DNA of 64,000 bases, taken from assembly GCF_964199755.1 (NCBI RefSeq), contig NC_133913.1, positions 6,984,201 to 7,048,200 of the forward strand, written 5' to 3'. This document shows positions 45,119 to 56,204 of the stretch, one piece after another; the first letter of the stretch is position 1; every line of letters begins with the position of its first letter. The notes under the pieces are model-generated. The model saw nothing but the letters and a program-made list of their open reading frames with translations. It made no database searches and was not told where the DNA came from. A program made the translations under genes and the position numbers. The stretch is from Larus michahellis (taxonomy: Eukaryota > Chordata > Aves > Charadriiformes > Laridae).

Positions 45119-45890
45119 TCACATTCTTTTACTCTTTAAAAGCTCAGATATATAGAATGGAAAACTGAGTCTGCCAGCTACCGAATTTCACACTCCTGCC
45201 CAAATGTTCCTGCTAGTGTTACAAAGTCATCCCATGGGGTCAGGAGTTGAAGCTCCCCAGCAGCAGGAGAAGGGCATGTCGAGGTCAGAGGCACCTTCAA
45301 GCACTCCCCACAGGGGCTCAGTGGTGAGACCACGAGCTTCTTTGACAGGATTCAGCACATTTGCAGTTGGTGCCCAGGAGACAGGGTAAACACTTGTCCT
45401 GGACACACTGAGCACAGCCTCAAGGCATGCCAGGTTCCTCCTGGAGGAGTGAGTCAGAACGGGATTTACTGAGTTGCCCTAAGGGGCTGGAGGGCTGAGG
45501 GGAGTGAGAGCTGGCAGGAGTCCTCTAGCCTCCAGCCAGTCCCCGGGGAACCCTGTGTGGCTCGAGCAGCTGACAGAGGTGGTCAAACCCATGGGCAGAG
45601 GCTTCTGAGTCACACAGGGAAGGATCAGCCCTGCTCTCTGTCCCAACTGGACTTGATAACTGTGTTCCCAGGGATCTCCTGGCAGGTGACAAACAAGGCA
45701 GAGCAACAGGCATGGCCAGGCCAGCACATGCATCTGATACATGGTCACATGGGATTGGCCCCTCTTATTGCTGTCTCTGTCTTCCCGTGCTTGCTCCTGG
45801 CCAAATTGCCTTGATCCTTCCCTTTCCCTGTCTCTGCTGCTTCTCCGAAACATCCCATGTCTTCCACAAACTAGAAAAAAACTTTTCCAC
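45119..45890. other. Duplicated V-B2 3' flank
   Basis: Matches 21490-22250 after V-B1. No gene is seen. Confidence 0.55.
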
Positions 45891-45892
45891 TT

Positions 45893-46398
45893 CACAGAAT
45901 CATAGAATGTGTTGGGTTGGAAGGGATCTTTGAAGGTCATCTAGTCCAACCCCCCTGCAGTGAGCAGGGACATCTTCAACTAGATCAGGTTGCTCAGAGC
46001 CTCATCAAGCCTGGCCTTGAATGTCTCCAGGGATGGGGCCTCCACCACTGCTCTGGGCAACCAGTTCCAGTGTCTCACCACCCTCATTGTAAAGAACTTC
46101 TTCCTCATGTCAAATCTAAACCTACCCTGCTCTAGCTTAAAACCATTGCCCTTTGTCCTATTGCTACATGCCCTTGCAAAGAGTCTCTCCCCAGCTTTCT
46201 TGTAGGCCCCCTTCAGGTACTGGAAGGCCGCTATAAGGTCTCCCCGGAGCCTTCTCTTCTCCAGGCTGAAAAACCCCAAATCTCTCAGCCTGTCTTCATA
46301 GGAGACGTGCTCCAGCCATCGGATCATCTTTGTGTCCCTCCTCTGGATCTGCTCCCACAGGTCCGTGTCCTTCTTGTGCTGAGGGTTCCAGAGCTGGA
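45893..46398 (-). mobile_element. CR1 LINE 3' end, inserted after the duplication
   Basis: Minus-strand CR1 with an intact tail (ACAGAATCATAGAATG on the + strand) and an open C-terminal frame. Unit 1 is continuous across this point near 22265, so this insertion is younger than the duplication. Confidence 0.92.
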
Positions 46399-46399
46399 A

Positions 46400-47995
46400 G
46401 TGGAATCCCATAAGGTGTTTGATCCCCCTGAAGGTGGAAACATCCCTGAGTTTATAAGATGATCCTCTCTTCTCACCCTTCTGGAGGGTGTCGTCTTCAG
46501 GCAAAGGGGCAGACCGTTATACCTGAAGGGATGGGCAGTAGATGTCTGTGAAGCAGAGGGCTGTGCTGGATGTCCTCCAGCCAGAGAGAGGTGTTTTGTC
46601 TGACTCTGGGTGGGATGGTTACAGCAGGTGCTGTTCCCAGAGACATTTCCCTTGAAGGGCTTCATCCATGGCCTAGGGAGAAGGGAGAGAATACTCCTGT
46701 GTCAAAAGAGACACAGATACTGTTCCTGGGTGTGTCTTGTCTGTTCCTGGTTCTACCTCTTTTCAGACACTACGGAGGAACAGAGACCACATGAGTGGCT
46801 ACAAATGGGTCTTTCTTCAGGTGGTTGCAGGCCCCTGTCTCCGGCTGGGCACTGCATGGCAGGAGCAGGTCACCATGGACCCTGCTCCCATGCTGGGGCT
46901 GGTTGGGCTGGTTGTGACCTCCAGGAGGAGCAAAAAGCAGGAAAACAGCCTGCAGCCTCCTAGACTAGAACTGGCCTTCTTCAGCGTTCAAAAGAGAAGC
47001 TTAAGAGAGACCTGTTCCTAAGACGTGACTGGAGCATGAAAAGCCAGATGGAGCCAGACACTTCTTGAGCACAGTGACAGAGCGAAAGGCAATGGACATG
47101 ATCTGGAACAGGGGAAATTCCTACTGAAAATTTGGAATTGTGGAGTTTTTTGATGATGAAGGCGCAGCATGGCTGTAGATAGATCCCACTAGGAATGGGT
47201 GTCTGCCTCCAGAGTCTTGACTAAAATACCATGAGCTGGAGATAGTACCAGAAGGTAAAAGGGGATAGAATGTGTGATGTTATGCCCCTTCAAATGCTGG
47301 GAACCCTGAGTTATGGAGCCTGAGGTGGAGATCGAGTTGGGACTTAGCGCATAGTGCAAATCCTGCCCATGCTGAGATTCATCTTAGGCATTGTCATCTC
47401 TGGAGTTTTCATGGCATTTCCTTAGAAATAAACCGCTCCCAATTTCTACTGTTCAGCAAAAGGGCATTTATATGAAAGCACAGTGCTTCACTCCTAGATC
47501 AAGACAAGGACGTGTTTGTGGCAGCGTTGCCAAGTTTGCCAAGTGATATATACAGCTCAGCACAGCACAGGTCTGGGCCTACTCAGGTCAGGTTAACTTA
47601 ACGACAATGAGCGGTTGGTTCTCTCTGCCATGAGTGGTGCATGGGATCACTCTGGAGTTCCTGTGGCAAGGGGGTGGGAGTAGGGGTCCCCACCTGCAGT
47701 ACCCCCACCCCTTCACATGCCCTTTCAGCTGTGGGTGCGGGGCTGCCCTATCCCCATCCCTCACAGTGCAGCACTCCAATGGGTGTCCCATGTGCTCCCT
47801 GGGAGCGGAGGTGACCCACTCATGCCTAGTTCTGTTCCCTCCTGGTCCCTTACACTTTACCCTAGTGTAGGAGTCTGTTGTCCTTGATATCTCTGGGTTT
47901 GTTGCATCTACACAGCAGTTCTGGAGCCAGGTTCCTTGCTCATACTGTGGGTTGTCCTACCAGAACTGGACACAGCCAGAAGCCCTGGGCTGCTG
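46400..47995. other. Duplicated flank containing the unit 2/unit 3 junction
   Basis: Up to about 46961 it matches 22270-22832 (before V-C1). After about 46968 it matches 27413-28440 (before V-A2). The V-C segment and everything between are missing at this join. Confidence 0.6.
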
Positions 47996-47997
47996 GA

Positions 47998-49525
47998 TAG
48001 AATCATAGAATCATAGAATCATAGAATCATAGGGTTGGAAGGGACCTCTGGAGATCATCTAGTCCAACCCCCCTGCCAGAGCAGGGTCACCTAGAGCAGG
48101 TTACACAGGAACATGTCCAGGCGGGTTTTGAATGTCTCCAGAGTTGGAGACTCCACCACCTCTCTGGGCAGCCTGTTCCAGTGCTCTGTCACCCTCAGGG
48201 TAAAGAAGTTCCTCCTCATGTTTAGGTGGAACTTCCTATGTTCAAGTTTGTGCCCATTGCCTCTTGTCCTGTCCCCGGGCACCACTGAAAAGAGCCTGTC
48301 CCCATCCTCCTGACACCCACCCTTTAAGTATTTATAAGCGTTGATAAGGTCACCCCTCAGCCGTCTTTTTTCCAGACTGAAGAGACCCAAATCCCTCAGC
48401 CTTTCCTCATAAGAGAGGTGTTCCAGTCCCCCAATCATCTTTGTAGCCCTCTGCTGCACCCTTTCCAGCAGTTCCCTGTCCCTCTTGAACCGGGGAGCCC
48501 AGAACTGGACACAGTACTCCAGGTGCGGCCTCACCAAGGCAGAGTAGAGGGGGAGGATGACCTCCCTCGACCTGCTGGCCACACTCTTCTTGATGCACCC
48601 CAGGATGCCATTGGCCTTCTTGGCCACAAGGGCACATTGCTGACTCATGGTCATCCTGTTGTCCACCAGGACTCCCAGGTCTCTTTCAGCTGAGCTGCTC
48701 TCCAGCAGGTCAGCCCCCAACCTGTACTGGTGCATGGGGTTGTTCCTTCCCAGGTGCAGCACCCTACACTTGCCCTTGTTGAACTTCATAAGGTTCCTCT
48801 CTGCCCAACTCTCCAACCTGTCCAGGTCTCTCTGTATGGCGGCACAGCCTTCCGGTGTGTCAGCCACCCCACCCAGCTTGGTGTCATCAGCAAACTTGCT
48901 GAGGGCGCACTCTATCCCCTCATCCAGGTCATTGATGAATATGTTGAAGAGGACTGGACCCAGTACTGACCCCTGGGGAACACCACTCGTCACTGGTCTC
49001 CAACTAGACTCTGTGCCCCTAATCACAACCCTCTGAGCTCTATCTTTCAACCAGTTTTCTATCCACCCCACTGTCCATTCATCTAACCCACACTTCCTAA
49101 GCTTCCCTATGAGGATGCTGTGGGAGACCGTGTCAAACGCCTTGCTTAAGTCAAGGTAGGCCACATCTACTGCCCTCCCCTCATCTATCCATCCAGTCAC
49201 GCCATCATAGAAGGCTATCAGATTAGTCAGACATGATTTCCCCTTGGTGAATCCATGCTGAGTACTTCTGATAGCTTTCCTTTCCTCCACGTGCCTTGAG
49301 ATGACACCCAGAACGAGCTGTTCCATCATCTTTCCAGGGATGGAGGTGAGGCTGACCGGCCTGTAGTTCCCCGGCTCCTCCTTCTTGCCTTTCTTGAAGA
49401 CTGGAGTGACATTGGCTTTCCTCCAGTCCCCAGGCACCTCGCCTGTTCTCCAGGACTTTTCAAAGATGATGGAGAGCGGCCCAGCAATGACTTCTGCCAG
49501 CTCCGCAGAAGGATGGTTCCTGTCC
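47998..49525 (-). mobile_element. CR1 LINE, well-preserved reverse transcriptase
   Basis: The 3' terminus carries four tandem ATTCTATG octamers (48000-48031 region) and the tail is intact. One open frame of 448 codons (49437-48091) runs from [20 protein letters not shown] through reverse transcriptase to the natural end of ORF2. Landmarks are [21 protein letters not shown] and the catalytic FADDTKLGG. The C-terminal domain follows. The endonuclease and 5' half are missing, so this is a 5'-truncated copy that cannot move on its own. It replaces about 240 bases present in unit 2. Confidence 0.95.
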
Positions 49526-49843
49526 TAACTGGGGAGGACTCCACTGTGAGCTCGCTGGAACAGAGCGAGTCCCTTTCCACCACTGGGACCCCCAGATTCC
49601 CCAGGAACTCTTCATGGGGAAATGCTGAGAATGCCACTGGCTGAGGGAGCCACAGGTGTTGCTGTTGGAGGAGGGAGAAACCCAGAAGCAGCATTTGAAG
49701 CACAGGACGTACAGATCACTGCTCTTCCCCGCTTCTTCCTTTGCTCCCCCAACAGCGTTGTTTCCAGCAGCTCTGTTATCTCGGGGCTGGGAGGGGGTTT
49801 TCTGACTCTCTCTCACTCCACAAACAGGTGGGTTGGTCTCAAC

Positions 49844-51071
49844 ATGCAAGTCAGATCTCTCATCCTCATGGCCTTCCTGGGGCAACTGCTGGGTAAGTCC
49901 TGGCTTTCTATAAATGCATCCTTCTTCTCCCAAGGCTTGCCAGGTTGATCAGGATCATGCAGAGAACTACTCCTTAACTAGAGGAAAATGCTGGGAAATA
50001 TTGACTCACATTTTTGGATTTCAACCTGTTCTCTCAAGATCCTCTTTCTTTTGGATATGAAAAGAAAGAAGAGAGATACCTGCTTTTCTCTCACCTTCAT
50101 GCCTTTCTCTCTGACTTTCGCTCCTGATCTGCGTGCTGTCACCACAGGAGATCTCAGCTCTCATTTTTGCATGAGAGCACTCTCACATTTTCCCTTTCCA
50201 ATGCAAATTGGCAGAACTTGTCAACACTGCCTGGAGGACATTTATGCTCTCATCCCACTGGCATTACCAGGGCGTCCCATTATGCCTCCTGGCTGGCACA
50301 TGCCTGACATGCCTTCCAGTTTTCTCCTGTCTGTTTACACAGCCAGGGATCTCTCTTTCTACCATTCATCTCAGCATTGCCGCTCATCAGGGAGCTAGGA
50401 ACTCTTGGAGATGACAGGCATAGTGAAACAGGATGAACCTTTTTGCCATAGCTCCATAGATGCCTCAACATGCTGGAGTTGTGCTGGTCCCAGCACACAA
50501 AGGTTAGGCTGTTCCCTGGTTCTCTGGGCACTAGGAGCAGGGAGGAGGAACAGGACTTGGGAGGAGGAGCAGGGACACTGCACAGCTCTTCTCAAGCTCC
50601 ACACTGGGCTCAGAGCTCCGAGCTGCTGCCCAAAACTCCTCTCCACCTGGATGTCCCCAGAACTCAGGATTTTCCTACAGGACAAGGGAGAGGCAGCCTT
50701 CTCTGCCTGGGTCTTGCTTCCACTCCTGGTTTGTTTCCCAGAGCCCTTCCCTGCTGAGCTGCTGACCTTCGCTTTCTTCCAGGCACCATGGGCCAGGTCA
50801 CTGTCACCCAGCAAGAAGCACAAGTCACAGTGAAGCAGGGAGACAACTTTCAAATAACATGAACCTACCAGACTTCCAGCTATTACGGCTTGGTCTGGTA
50901 CCAGCAGAGGAAAGGCCAAGGTCCCCAGCTGGTCTGTTATCAGGCAACTGCTGGCCGCAAGCCCAGTGGCCGTCTCACCACCGTGCTGAACACCATGGAG
51001 AAATACAGCCTCCTGCAGCTGGAGGAAGTCGGGCTCTTTGACAGTGCCTTGTACCTCTGTGCAGTGCGTGA
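49844..51071 (+). pseudogene. T-cell receptor alpha/delta V segment, subgroup A copy 3 (V-A3), stop at the first conserved Cys
   Basis: The leader exon 49844-49892 is intact (MQVRSLILMAFLGQLL, phase 1, GTAAG donor). The V exon 50783-51071 keeps V-T-V-T-Q-Q-E at its start, framework 2 Trp (LVWYQQRKG) and the final [11 protein letters not shown]. The codon for the first conserved Cys is TGA (50860-50862) where V-A2 has TGC, one base change that both ends translation and removes the disulfide partner. The 23-RSS is well formed. This is therefore a single-step pseudogene, or a segregating null allele. Confidence 0.85.
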
Positions 51072-51110
51072 CACGCTGGTGCAGGGAGCTTCCTTGGCTG
51101 TGGAAGAGCC
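51072..51110 (+). other. 23-RSS of V-A3
   Basis: Heptamer CACGCTG (51072-51078), a 23-base spacer and nonamer GGAAGAGCC (51102-51110). Confidence 0.65.
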
Positions 51111-51114
51111 CAGG

Positions 51115-52260
51115 GGATGGAGGAGATGTGTCTGTGCAAGGCTGAGGATGAGGGAAGGGGCTGTCAGGTGTGCCCTTGCAGCGCTGCTTCCCCTGTACAC
51201 GCAGGGGAAGTGCCCTCGGAGGTCCGTTCCACACATCAATTTATGCAACCATGGCCTTAAATATTCCCATACCACACTACATGAAGGCACAGTCTTCTTA
51301 TTGCCAATGCTTTGGAAGTTCTGCTGTCTGATTAAACAGCACACACTTGAACCATTGCATTTATATATTAGCCATTTGTTTATCTTCACCGCTATTAATA
51401 ACCGCAGGCACATCCATCCTCCACGACACCCACTGGGTTTGTCTTGTCTCAAGATGGAGACACCTTAAAGCTGGTTCCATTGTGGTATTTCCCTCTTGAA
51501 CATTGGCCATGGCGGTTGATGTAAAGAGATGCTGTGCCTTTTCTTCTCCTAGGCAGATCCCAGCATGGGGCATCCATGGGTCTTCATTCCCCTGTTCTCG
51601 CTGGGGGCGTTAAACATTCTAGTGGGAGCTGCTCAGTTCCTCCTGCTCATCTGCTGTGATGAACTGGCACTTTTGGTAGCAAGTGTCCTGGATCTGCTCA
51701 GTCACAAATGAGTGCCTGAGCACTGCTCTCTTCCCCCAGAGGGATTTTCTTTCCCTTTTGTCCCTGTGCATAGAGGTGGCTCCTCAAGGGAAACATCTCC
51801 ATGAACAGTAGCTGCTGCAGAAGCTCCCCACACAGGGACAGGCATTGTCCCTCACTCTGCTGGGTTGAGGGGGACACTCAGCACAGCCCTCTGCTTTACA
51901 GACAGTCCCTCTCCAAGCTTCACATAGTCACACGTGTGACCTCTAAATGCCTTTGCTAGCCAGGGTCCTGTCCCCTGGGCAAGCACATGGTCTACCCTAG
52001 TACAACAGCACAGTCCAGGGAAAGGCTGCATTGCTGTTGACAACAGGAACATTGGGTGCCCCTGACGTGTAACTGTCATCATACCCTTGGGAGCTGCTGG
52101 CTCCAGTCCCCGAGAGGGAGATGCCAGGCTACAGTGACTTGGGCCCACAGCAGGAGCCTTTAAGGTTTTACATTTCAGGTGCAATTGGGTAGGCTAGAGT
52201 GAGAAAGCAAGAGCAGGAAATAGGAATGAAGATGACCCCAGTCCGGGTCAGGCAGTGCGC
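51115..52260. other. V-A3 3' flank
   Basis: The first roughly 640 bases match 30250-30900 after V-A2. The remainder has no match in the window and no gene signature. Confidence 0.45.
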
Positions 52261-52264
52261 ACAC

Positions 52265-53305
52265 CATGGGTTCAGGTGCTCATGGATGACTTTCACCACC
52301 TCATTGTCTGCTGCAGGAGGAAAATGGCTGGGCACAAGCAAACCAGGACATGTGTGGGCTGTATGGAAGACACATTTTTGATGCAGGCAATCCATGAACA
52401 CATTAGGACAGAGGCTCTCTGTGATCTGCTACTCACAAATGAGGAAGAACTGTTGGATGATGGAAAGTTCAAGATCAGCCTTGCCTGCAGTGACCAGGAG
52501 ACTGTGGAATTTAAGCTCCTCAGAGAACTGACCAAGACAAACAGGACAACTACTGCAATGGACTTCAGAAGAGCGCATCTTGTAGTGGTAAGGAACCGAC
52601 CGGCTTGGCACAATGCCCTGGGAAACTTCCCCAAGGCAGGGAGGTCCCAGAGGAGCTGGCTAACCTTCAAGGAGAGCCTCCTCAGAGCACAAGGATGGTC
52701 CTCTGCAAAATGGATTTAAAAGCACAGCTGGAGTGGAAAATTGCAAGAGATGTGAAGGGAATCAAGAAAGGTATTTCTGGGCCTATTGGCAGCAACAGGA
52801 TGGCTAAGTAGATTTGGGCTCATTACTTGGTAAGGAAGTGGATCTGGAGACAAATGACATGTACTCGATGTCTCTTTCTCCTCAGCTTTTACTGGTATGG
52901 CTTCTTCTCAGGGCTACCATATCCCTCACCCTCCCCACAGACTCTATGGGAATGAAGCAGCACCCACAGTAGAAGAATAAGGAATTAAGGAGCTCGTACT
53001 ACCATTTGGACATACACAAGTTCATGGGATCACTTGGGATGCATCCAAGGGCATTCAAGGAGCTGACTGGACAGTATCTACCCAGTCCCTGGAAGGAAGA
53101 TGGAGACAATATTCTCAGGAACCTTCTCTAAATGCATGAAAGGCAAGAAGGGGATTGGGAGCAGCTGACATGGTTTTACTGAGGACAAATGATGCCTCAC
53201 CAACCTCATTGCTTTCCATGAGGAGTTGACAGGCACTGTGGGAACAGGAGGGGCACTGCCTGGGGTGTGCCGTGACTTTAGCAAGACCTTTGACATAGCC
53301 TCATG
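52265..53305 (+). mobile_element. CR1 LINE fragment, plus strand
   Basis: Reads as the end of the CR1 endonuclease domain (DLLLTNEEELLDDGK, SDQETVEFKLLREL, MDFRRAHL). A broken linker follows, then the start of reverse transcriptase near 53180-53300 (FSKTFDIAS-like). Several frameshifts are present. Confidence 0.85.
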
Positions 53306-53443
53306 GGTGCACACACATGCGCACCCATAGGCAGACGAAGCTATGCACACTCACAGGCATGGACACGCACAAATATGTGTGCCGTTGGGGAATTTTTATT
53401 GTACCATTTGAGGCAAGTTAAACACTTGCCTATGCTTAGAGTT

Positions 53444-53480
53444 AAAAAAAAAAAAAAAAAAAAAACGAAAAAAAACCCCC
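53444..53480 (+). repeat. Poly(A) tract
   Basis: Twenty-two A (53444-53465), then C-G, then a further A-run and C-run. It could be the tail of a retrocopied sequence, but I cannot identify the body upstream. Confidence 0.7.
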
Positions 53481-53481
53481 A

Positions 53482-54010
53482 ACAAACGACCACCAAATGA
53501 TCAATCTATTGGCCAGAGTCCTATCACCATAAGCAGTTCTACAAGGAATCTGCAAAGATGAGTCAGAAGCCAATTCCTTATATACACTGGCAGAAGCACA
53601 GGTGCCAACTGTCATAAGTGATCTCCCTAAGGGTGCCGTGGGGGTGTGGGACCAGTCCCAGCTCTGTAAAGGGAATGGTGCCTCAGTGATCAGTATTCAC
53701 AGGGCAGCAGAGTGTGGCACACCTGGGACAAGCCAGACTCCCCACAGGCTGCAAACACTGAGGCTGGAACACCTGAAATTATAATAACTGATCCCAGTAA
53801 GAAAGGCACTCTGCCTCTTCAAAGCATTCCTTAAAAATGTCATTTGTTAGTGCCAGGACTAGAAAGAAAGAGATGATAATATAGGTAACCTTACATCCCT
53901 CGAGACGCTGGGAACACTGAGCAGATCCCATTCACAGAAGCGTTGCTCCATTTTGGTCCGTTGAGTTTTAGAGCATTTTCTTCAAAGGAAACAGTTCCAT
54001 TCATCATTTC
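53482..54010. other. Duplicated flank
   Basis: From 53615 it matches 12530-12765 and then 13170-13560 of unit 1, without the CR1 elements present there. Confidence 0.5.
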
Positions 54011-54015
54011 AACTG

Positions 54016-54440
54016 TCAAACGCCACAACTCTGCCAGTTGTTTATTGCATGTGAAAAACTACGAGCAGCTTTCCCATCCTTGTTTCTTAGGGTGGAAACC
54101 AAGGGGTTGAGCAGGGGAGTAAGAATGATGCAAAGAAGAGCCACTGCTCTGCCTAGCGACCCTTTGGAGGGGGCTCCCATGTACGTGGAGACACACGTGC
54201 CATAGAAACTGGCCACAGCAGTGAAATGGGAAGCACGGGTTGAGGCAGCTCAGTGCCTGCCTTCTGCACAGCAGAGCCACAGGATGATTCTTGCTCTGCA
54301 CCTGTAGAGAAGTGAGGATGAAGTGGAAGCAGCAGAGGGTCACCTCACCAATACTGAATGTGATGACATCCTTGTTGGCAGAAGTGCCAGCACAAGCCAT
54401 GTCCAGGAGGAGGGGTGGCAGATGACTGAACTGGTGCATG
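54016..54440 (-). pseudogene. Olfactory receptor pseudogene (OR10G-like), copy 2
   Basis: The unit 3 counterpart of 13564-14310 and more decayed. Two minus-strand frames show an ACAGTSANKDVITFSIG segment (transmembrane 5 side) and SFYGTCVSTYMGAP followed by PLLNPLVSTLRNKDGKAA (transmembrane 7 and C-tail). They are in different frames, and the region before transmembrane 5 is gone. At its right end it joins sequence matching 15018-15100 of unit 1. Confidence 0.8.
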
Positions 54441-54444
54441 TGCC

Positions 54445-55120
54445 TGGGTGCACAGTAAACCAAGTGGGACGTGATCTTCTCATTCCCCTGCATGCTCTTT
54501 ATGAGAGCAATTTGATCTCCCTCAGAAATACACCGTTTCACTGTCCTCATTTCTGTGCTGACTGCCCACAGTTCCCACAGGTTTAGCTCCAGTTTCCAGC
54601 CTCAATTCATTCAGCAGAATGAGTGACTTTTCCCTGCTGATGCCTCCAGGCCATGGCCCGAGATTTGGTGATGGAGGAAAGAGGTCACCCCAAAGCCTGT
54701 TCCCTGCATTACCACTCCTGCTATTCTGCGGAGCCAATCATCTTCTGGAACTCCACACCCACTACCCAACCACCCCAGCACAGCTCCGGCCATAGCAAGA
54801 GGAACACCCTTCCTCAAAAGCTCATAGGGCTGCTGCCCCCTCAGGGCCTCCTGCCTTTCTGGGCGTCCATGAGCAGAGGCAGAGAGGGCAACGCCTGATG
54901 CTCATTGGCAGCAGAGCAGCCCGGGATGCCTTCCTCAGCTCCAAGGGATGGTTCCCAAAAGAGAAGCCCCTGCAAGCCATACCAACCTCCCACTCCTCTG
55001 AGAATGGAGACGGGTCTCCTTGTGCTCTCAATCCCTTCCATCCCTTCTCCTTTGGAAGCCAGGCAGTGTCCCTAGAGGGAAGGACCACGTGGACGCCAGG
55101 CTTGAATGCAACAGAACTTT
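54445..55120. other. Duplicated flank downstream of keratin 4
   Basis: Matches 15015-15640. No conserved reading frame is seen. Confidence 0.5.
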
Positions 55121-55127
55121 AATGATT

Positions 55128-55133
55128 CAAAAG
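55128..55133 (-). terminator. Probable poly(A) signal of keratin 4
   Basis: ATTAAA on the minus strand, in the same context as that of keratin 2. Confidence 0.55.
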
Positions 55134-55450
55134 AGGGAAACAAAGTCATTCCACATGGAGGCCACCAATGCGTGGGGCCCCAAGGGCAGCTGTGAGTCTG
55201 CTGTCCTTGGCTATGGAGAAGTTCCCACATCATGTCTGTCATCCTGGCCCACAGAAGGAGATGAGACAGACAGTCCCTACCAGGCTGGCATTAGGGGGAC
55301 AAGGGGATCCAAAGCAAACAAGGAAAAGGGAGAGAAAGGCAAAGCCATTCCGCTGTGTTGAAAACAACACTCAAAAGATCAATCCGCTGCCCAGCACCGT
55401 GTTCTGAGTTCCTCAGGGAGCCTCTTCTTGGGGCTTTCCTATAATCTTTA

Positions 55451-55753
55451 TCAGAGGAGGGACCTTCTTCCATAGTAGCGGCTGGTAATGCCAGAGAGGT
55501 CACAGCACCCAGAGGTGATGGGCACTCCATCACAGCTGAGGATGCTGCCAACGGCAGCGGAGGTGGAGGATCCCACAACGGTGTTCTGTGGGAAGGAGCT
55601 GAGGATGGGGCCAGGCAGGGTCACCACCACGGGAGAGGGCTCGATGACAACGGTGGAGTTCTGGCACTGCCTGACACAGGGCTCATTGCAGCTGTTGGCC
55701 AGAGGTGTTGGGCCACAGGGCCGGCAGGGCAGGCACTGGTTGTAGCAGGACAT
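55451..55753 (-). CDS. Feather (beta-)keratin 4
   Basis: An intact feather keratin of 100 residues starting [10 protein letters not shown], with its start fixed by an acceptor 22 bases upstream. The core segments are identical to the other copies. The C-terminus is YYGRRSLL, like keratin 3 and unlike keratins 1 and 2, so the units 2 and 3 copies share a lost terminal Cys. The codon tract around IEPSPVVV combines features of keratins 1 and 2, which could reflect gene conversion. It lies between the second olfactory relic and V-B3, on the opposite strand to the V segments. Confidence 0.95.
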   Translation of the reverse strand: MSCYNQCLPCRPCGPTPLANSCNEPCVRQCQNSTVVIEPSPVVVTLPGPILSSFPQNTVVGSSTSAAVGSILSCDGVPITSGCCDLSGITSRYYGRRSLL

Positions 55754-56125
55754 GTCTCTAAGGGTAGAGGTGCACCTGGCAGAGAAGCAGGGAGGAAAGC
55801 GAGCACAAGGGTGGGTGAGGAGCAGCCTGGTTACCCTGTCACAAAGGATCTAAGGCCACTACTGAGTGGAGAGATGGAAGCTGTGTTAAGGAGCCACATT
55901 GTTATCAATGGTCTACAAATTGGAGCCTGGCCCATGGAGGGTCTCGTAATTTGTAAACCAGGGCCACCACAGCTACATCCCAGCTACTCTCTTTGCAGAA
56001 CTTCCCCACACTTCCCTCTAGCATGACAGGGAGCTCCAGGACACAGAAAAGAAGAGAGGCAATACCAGCTGAGAGGTCCATCGAGGAGAGATCTCACTTT
56101 GGAAGAGGAGGAGAAGGAGCTGCAG

Positions 56126-56198
56126 ACTCACCTGGTTCCCAAGGAGAAGGAGGCCAGAGAAGTGCAGGAGAGAGCAGGGACTTGGGCTGGCTTTTATA
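56126..56198 (-). promoter_or_regulatory. Keratin 4 core promoter, exon 1 and splice donor
   Basis: TATAAAAG at 56191-56198. Exon 1 ends at 56132 before donor GTGAGT (56126-56131). The intron is 55776-56131. Confidence 0.8.
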
Positions 56199-56204
56199 CC
56201 TGCC

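Noticed and set aside
50860-50862. TGA in V-A3 as a possible selenocysteine codon replacing Cys
   Set aside because: A single base change from the TGC of its sister copies, in a gene family with no selenoprotein precedent; a nonsense mutation is simpler.
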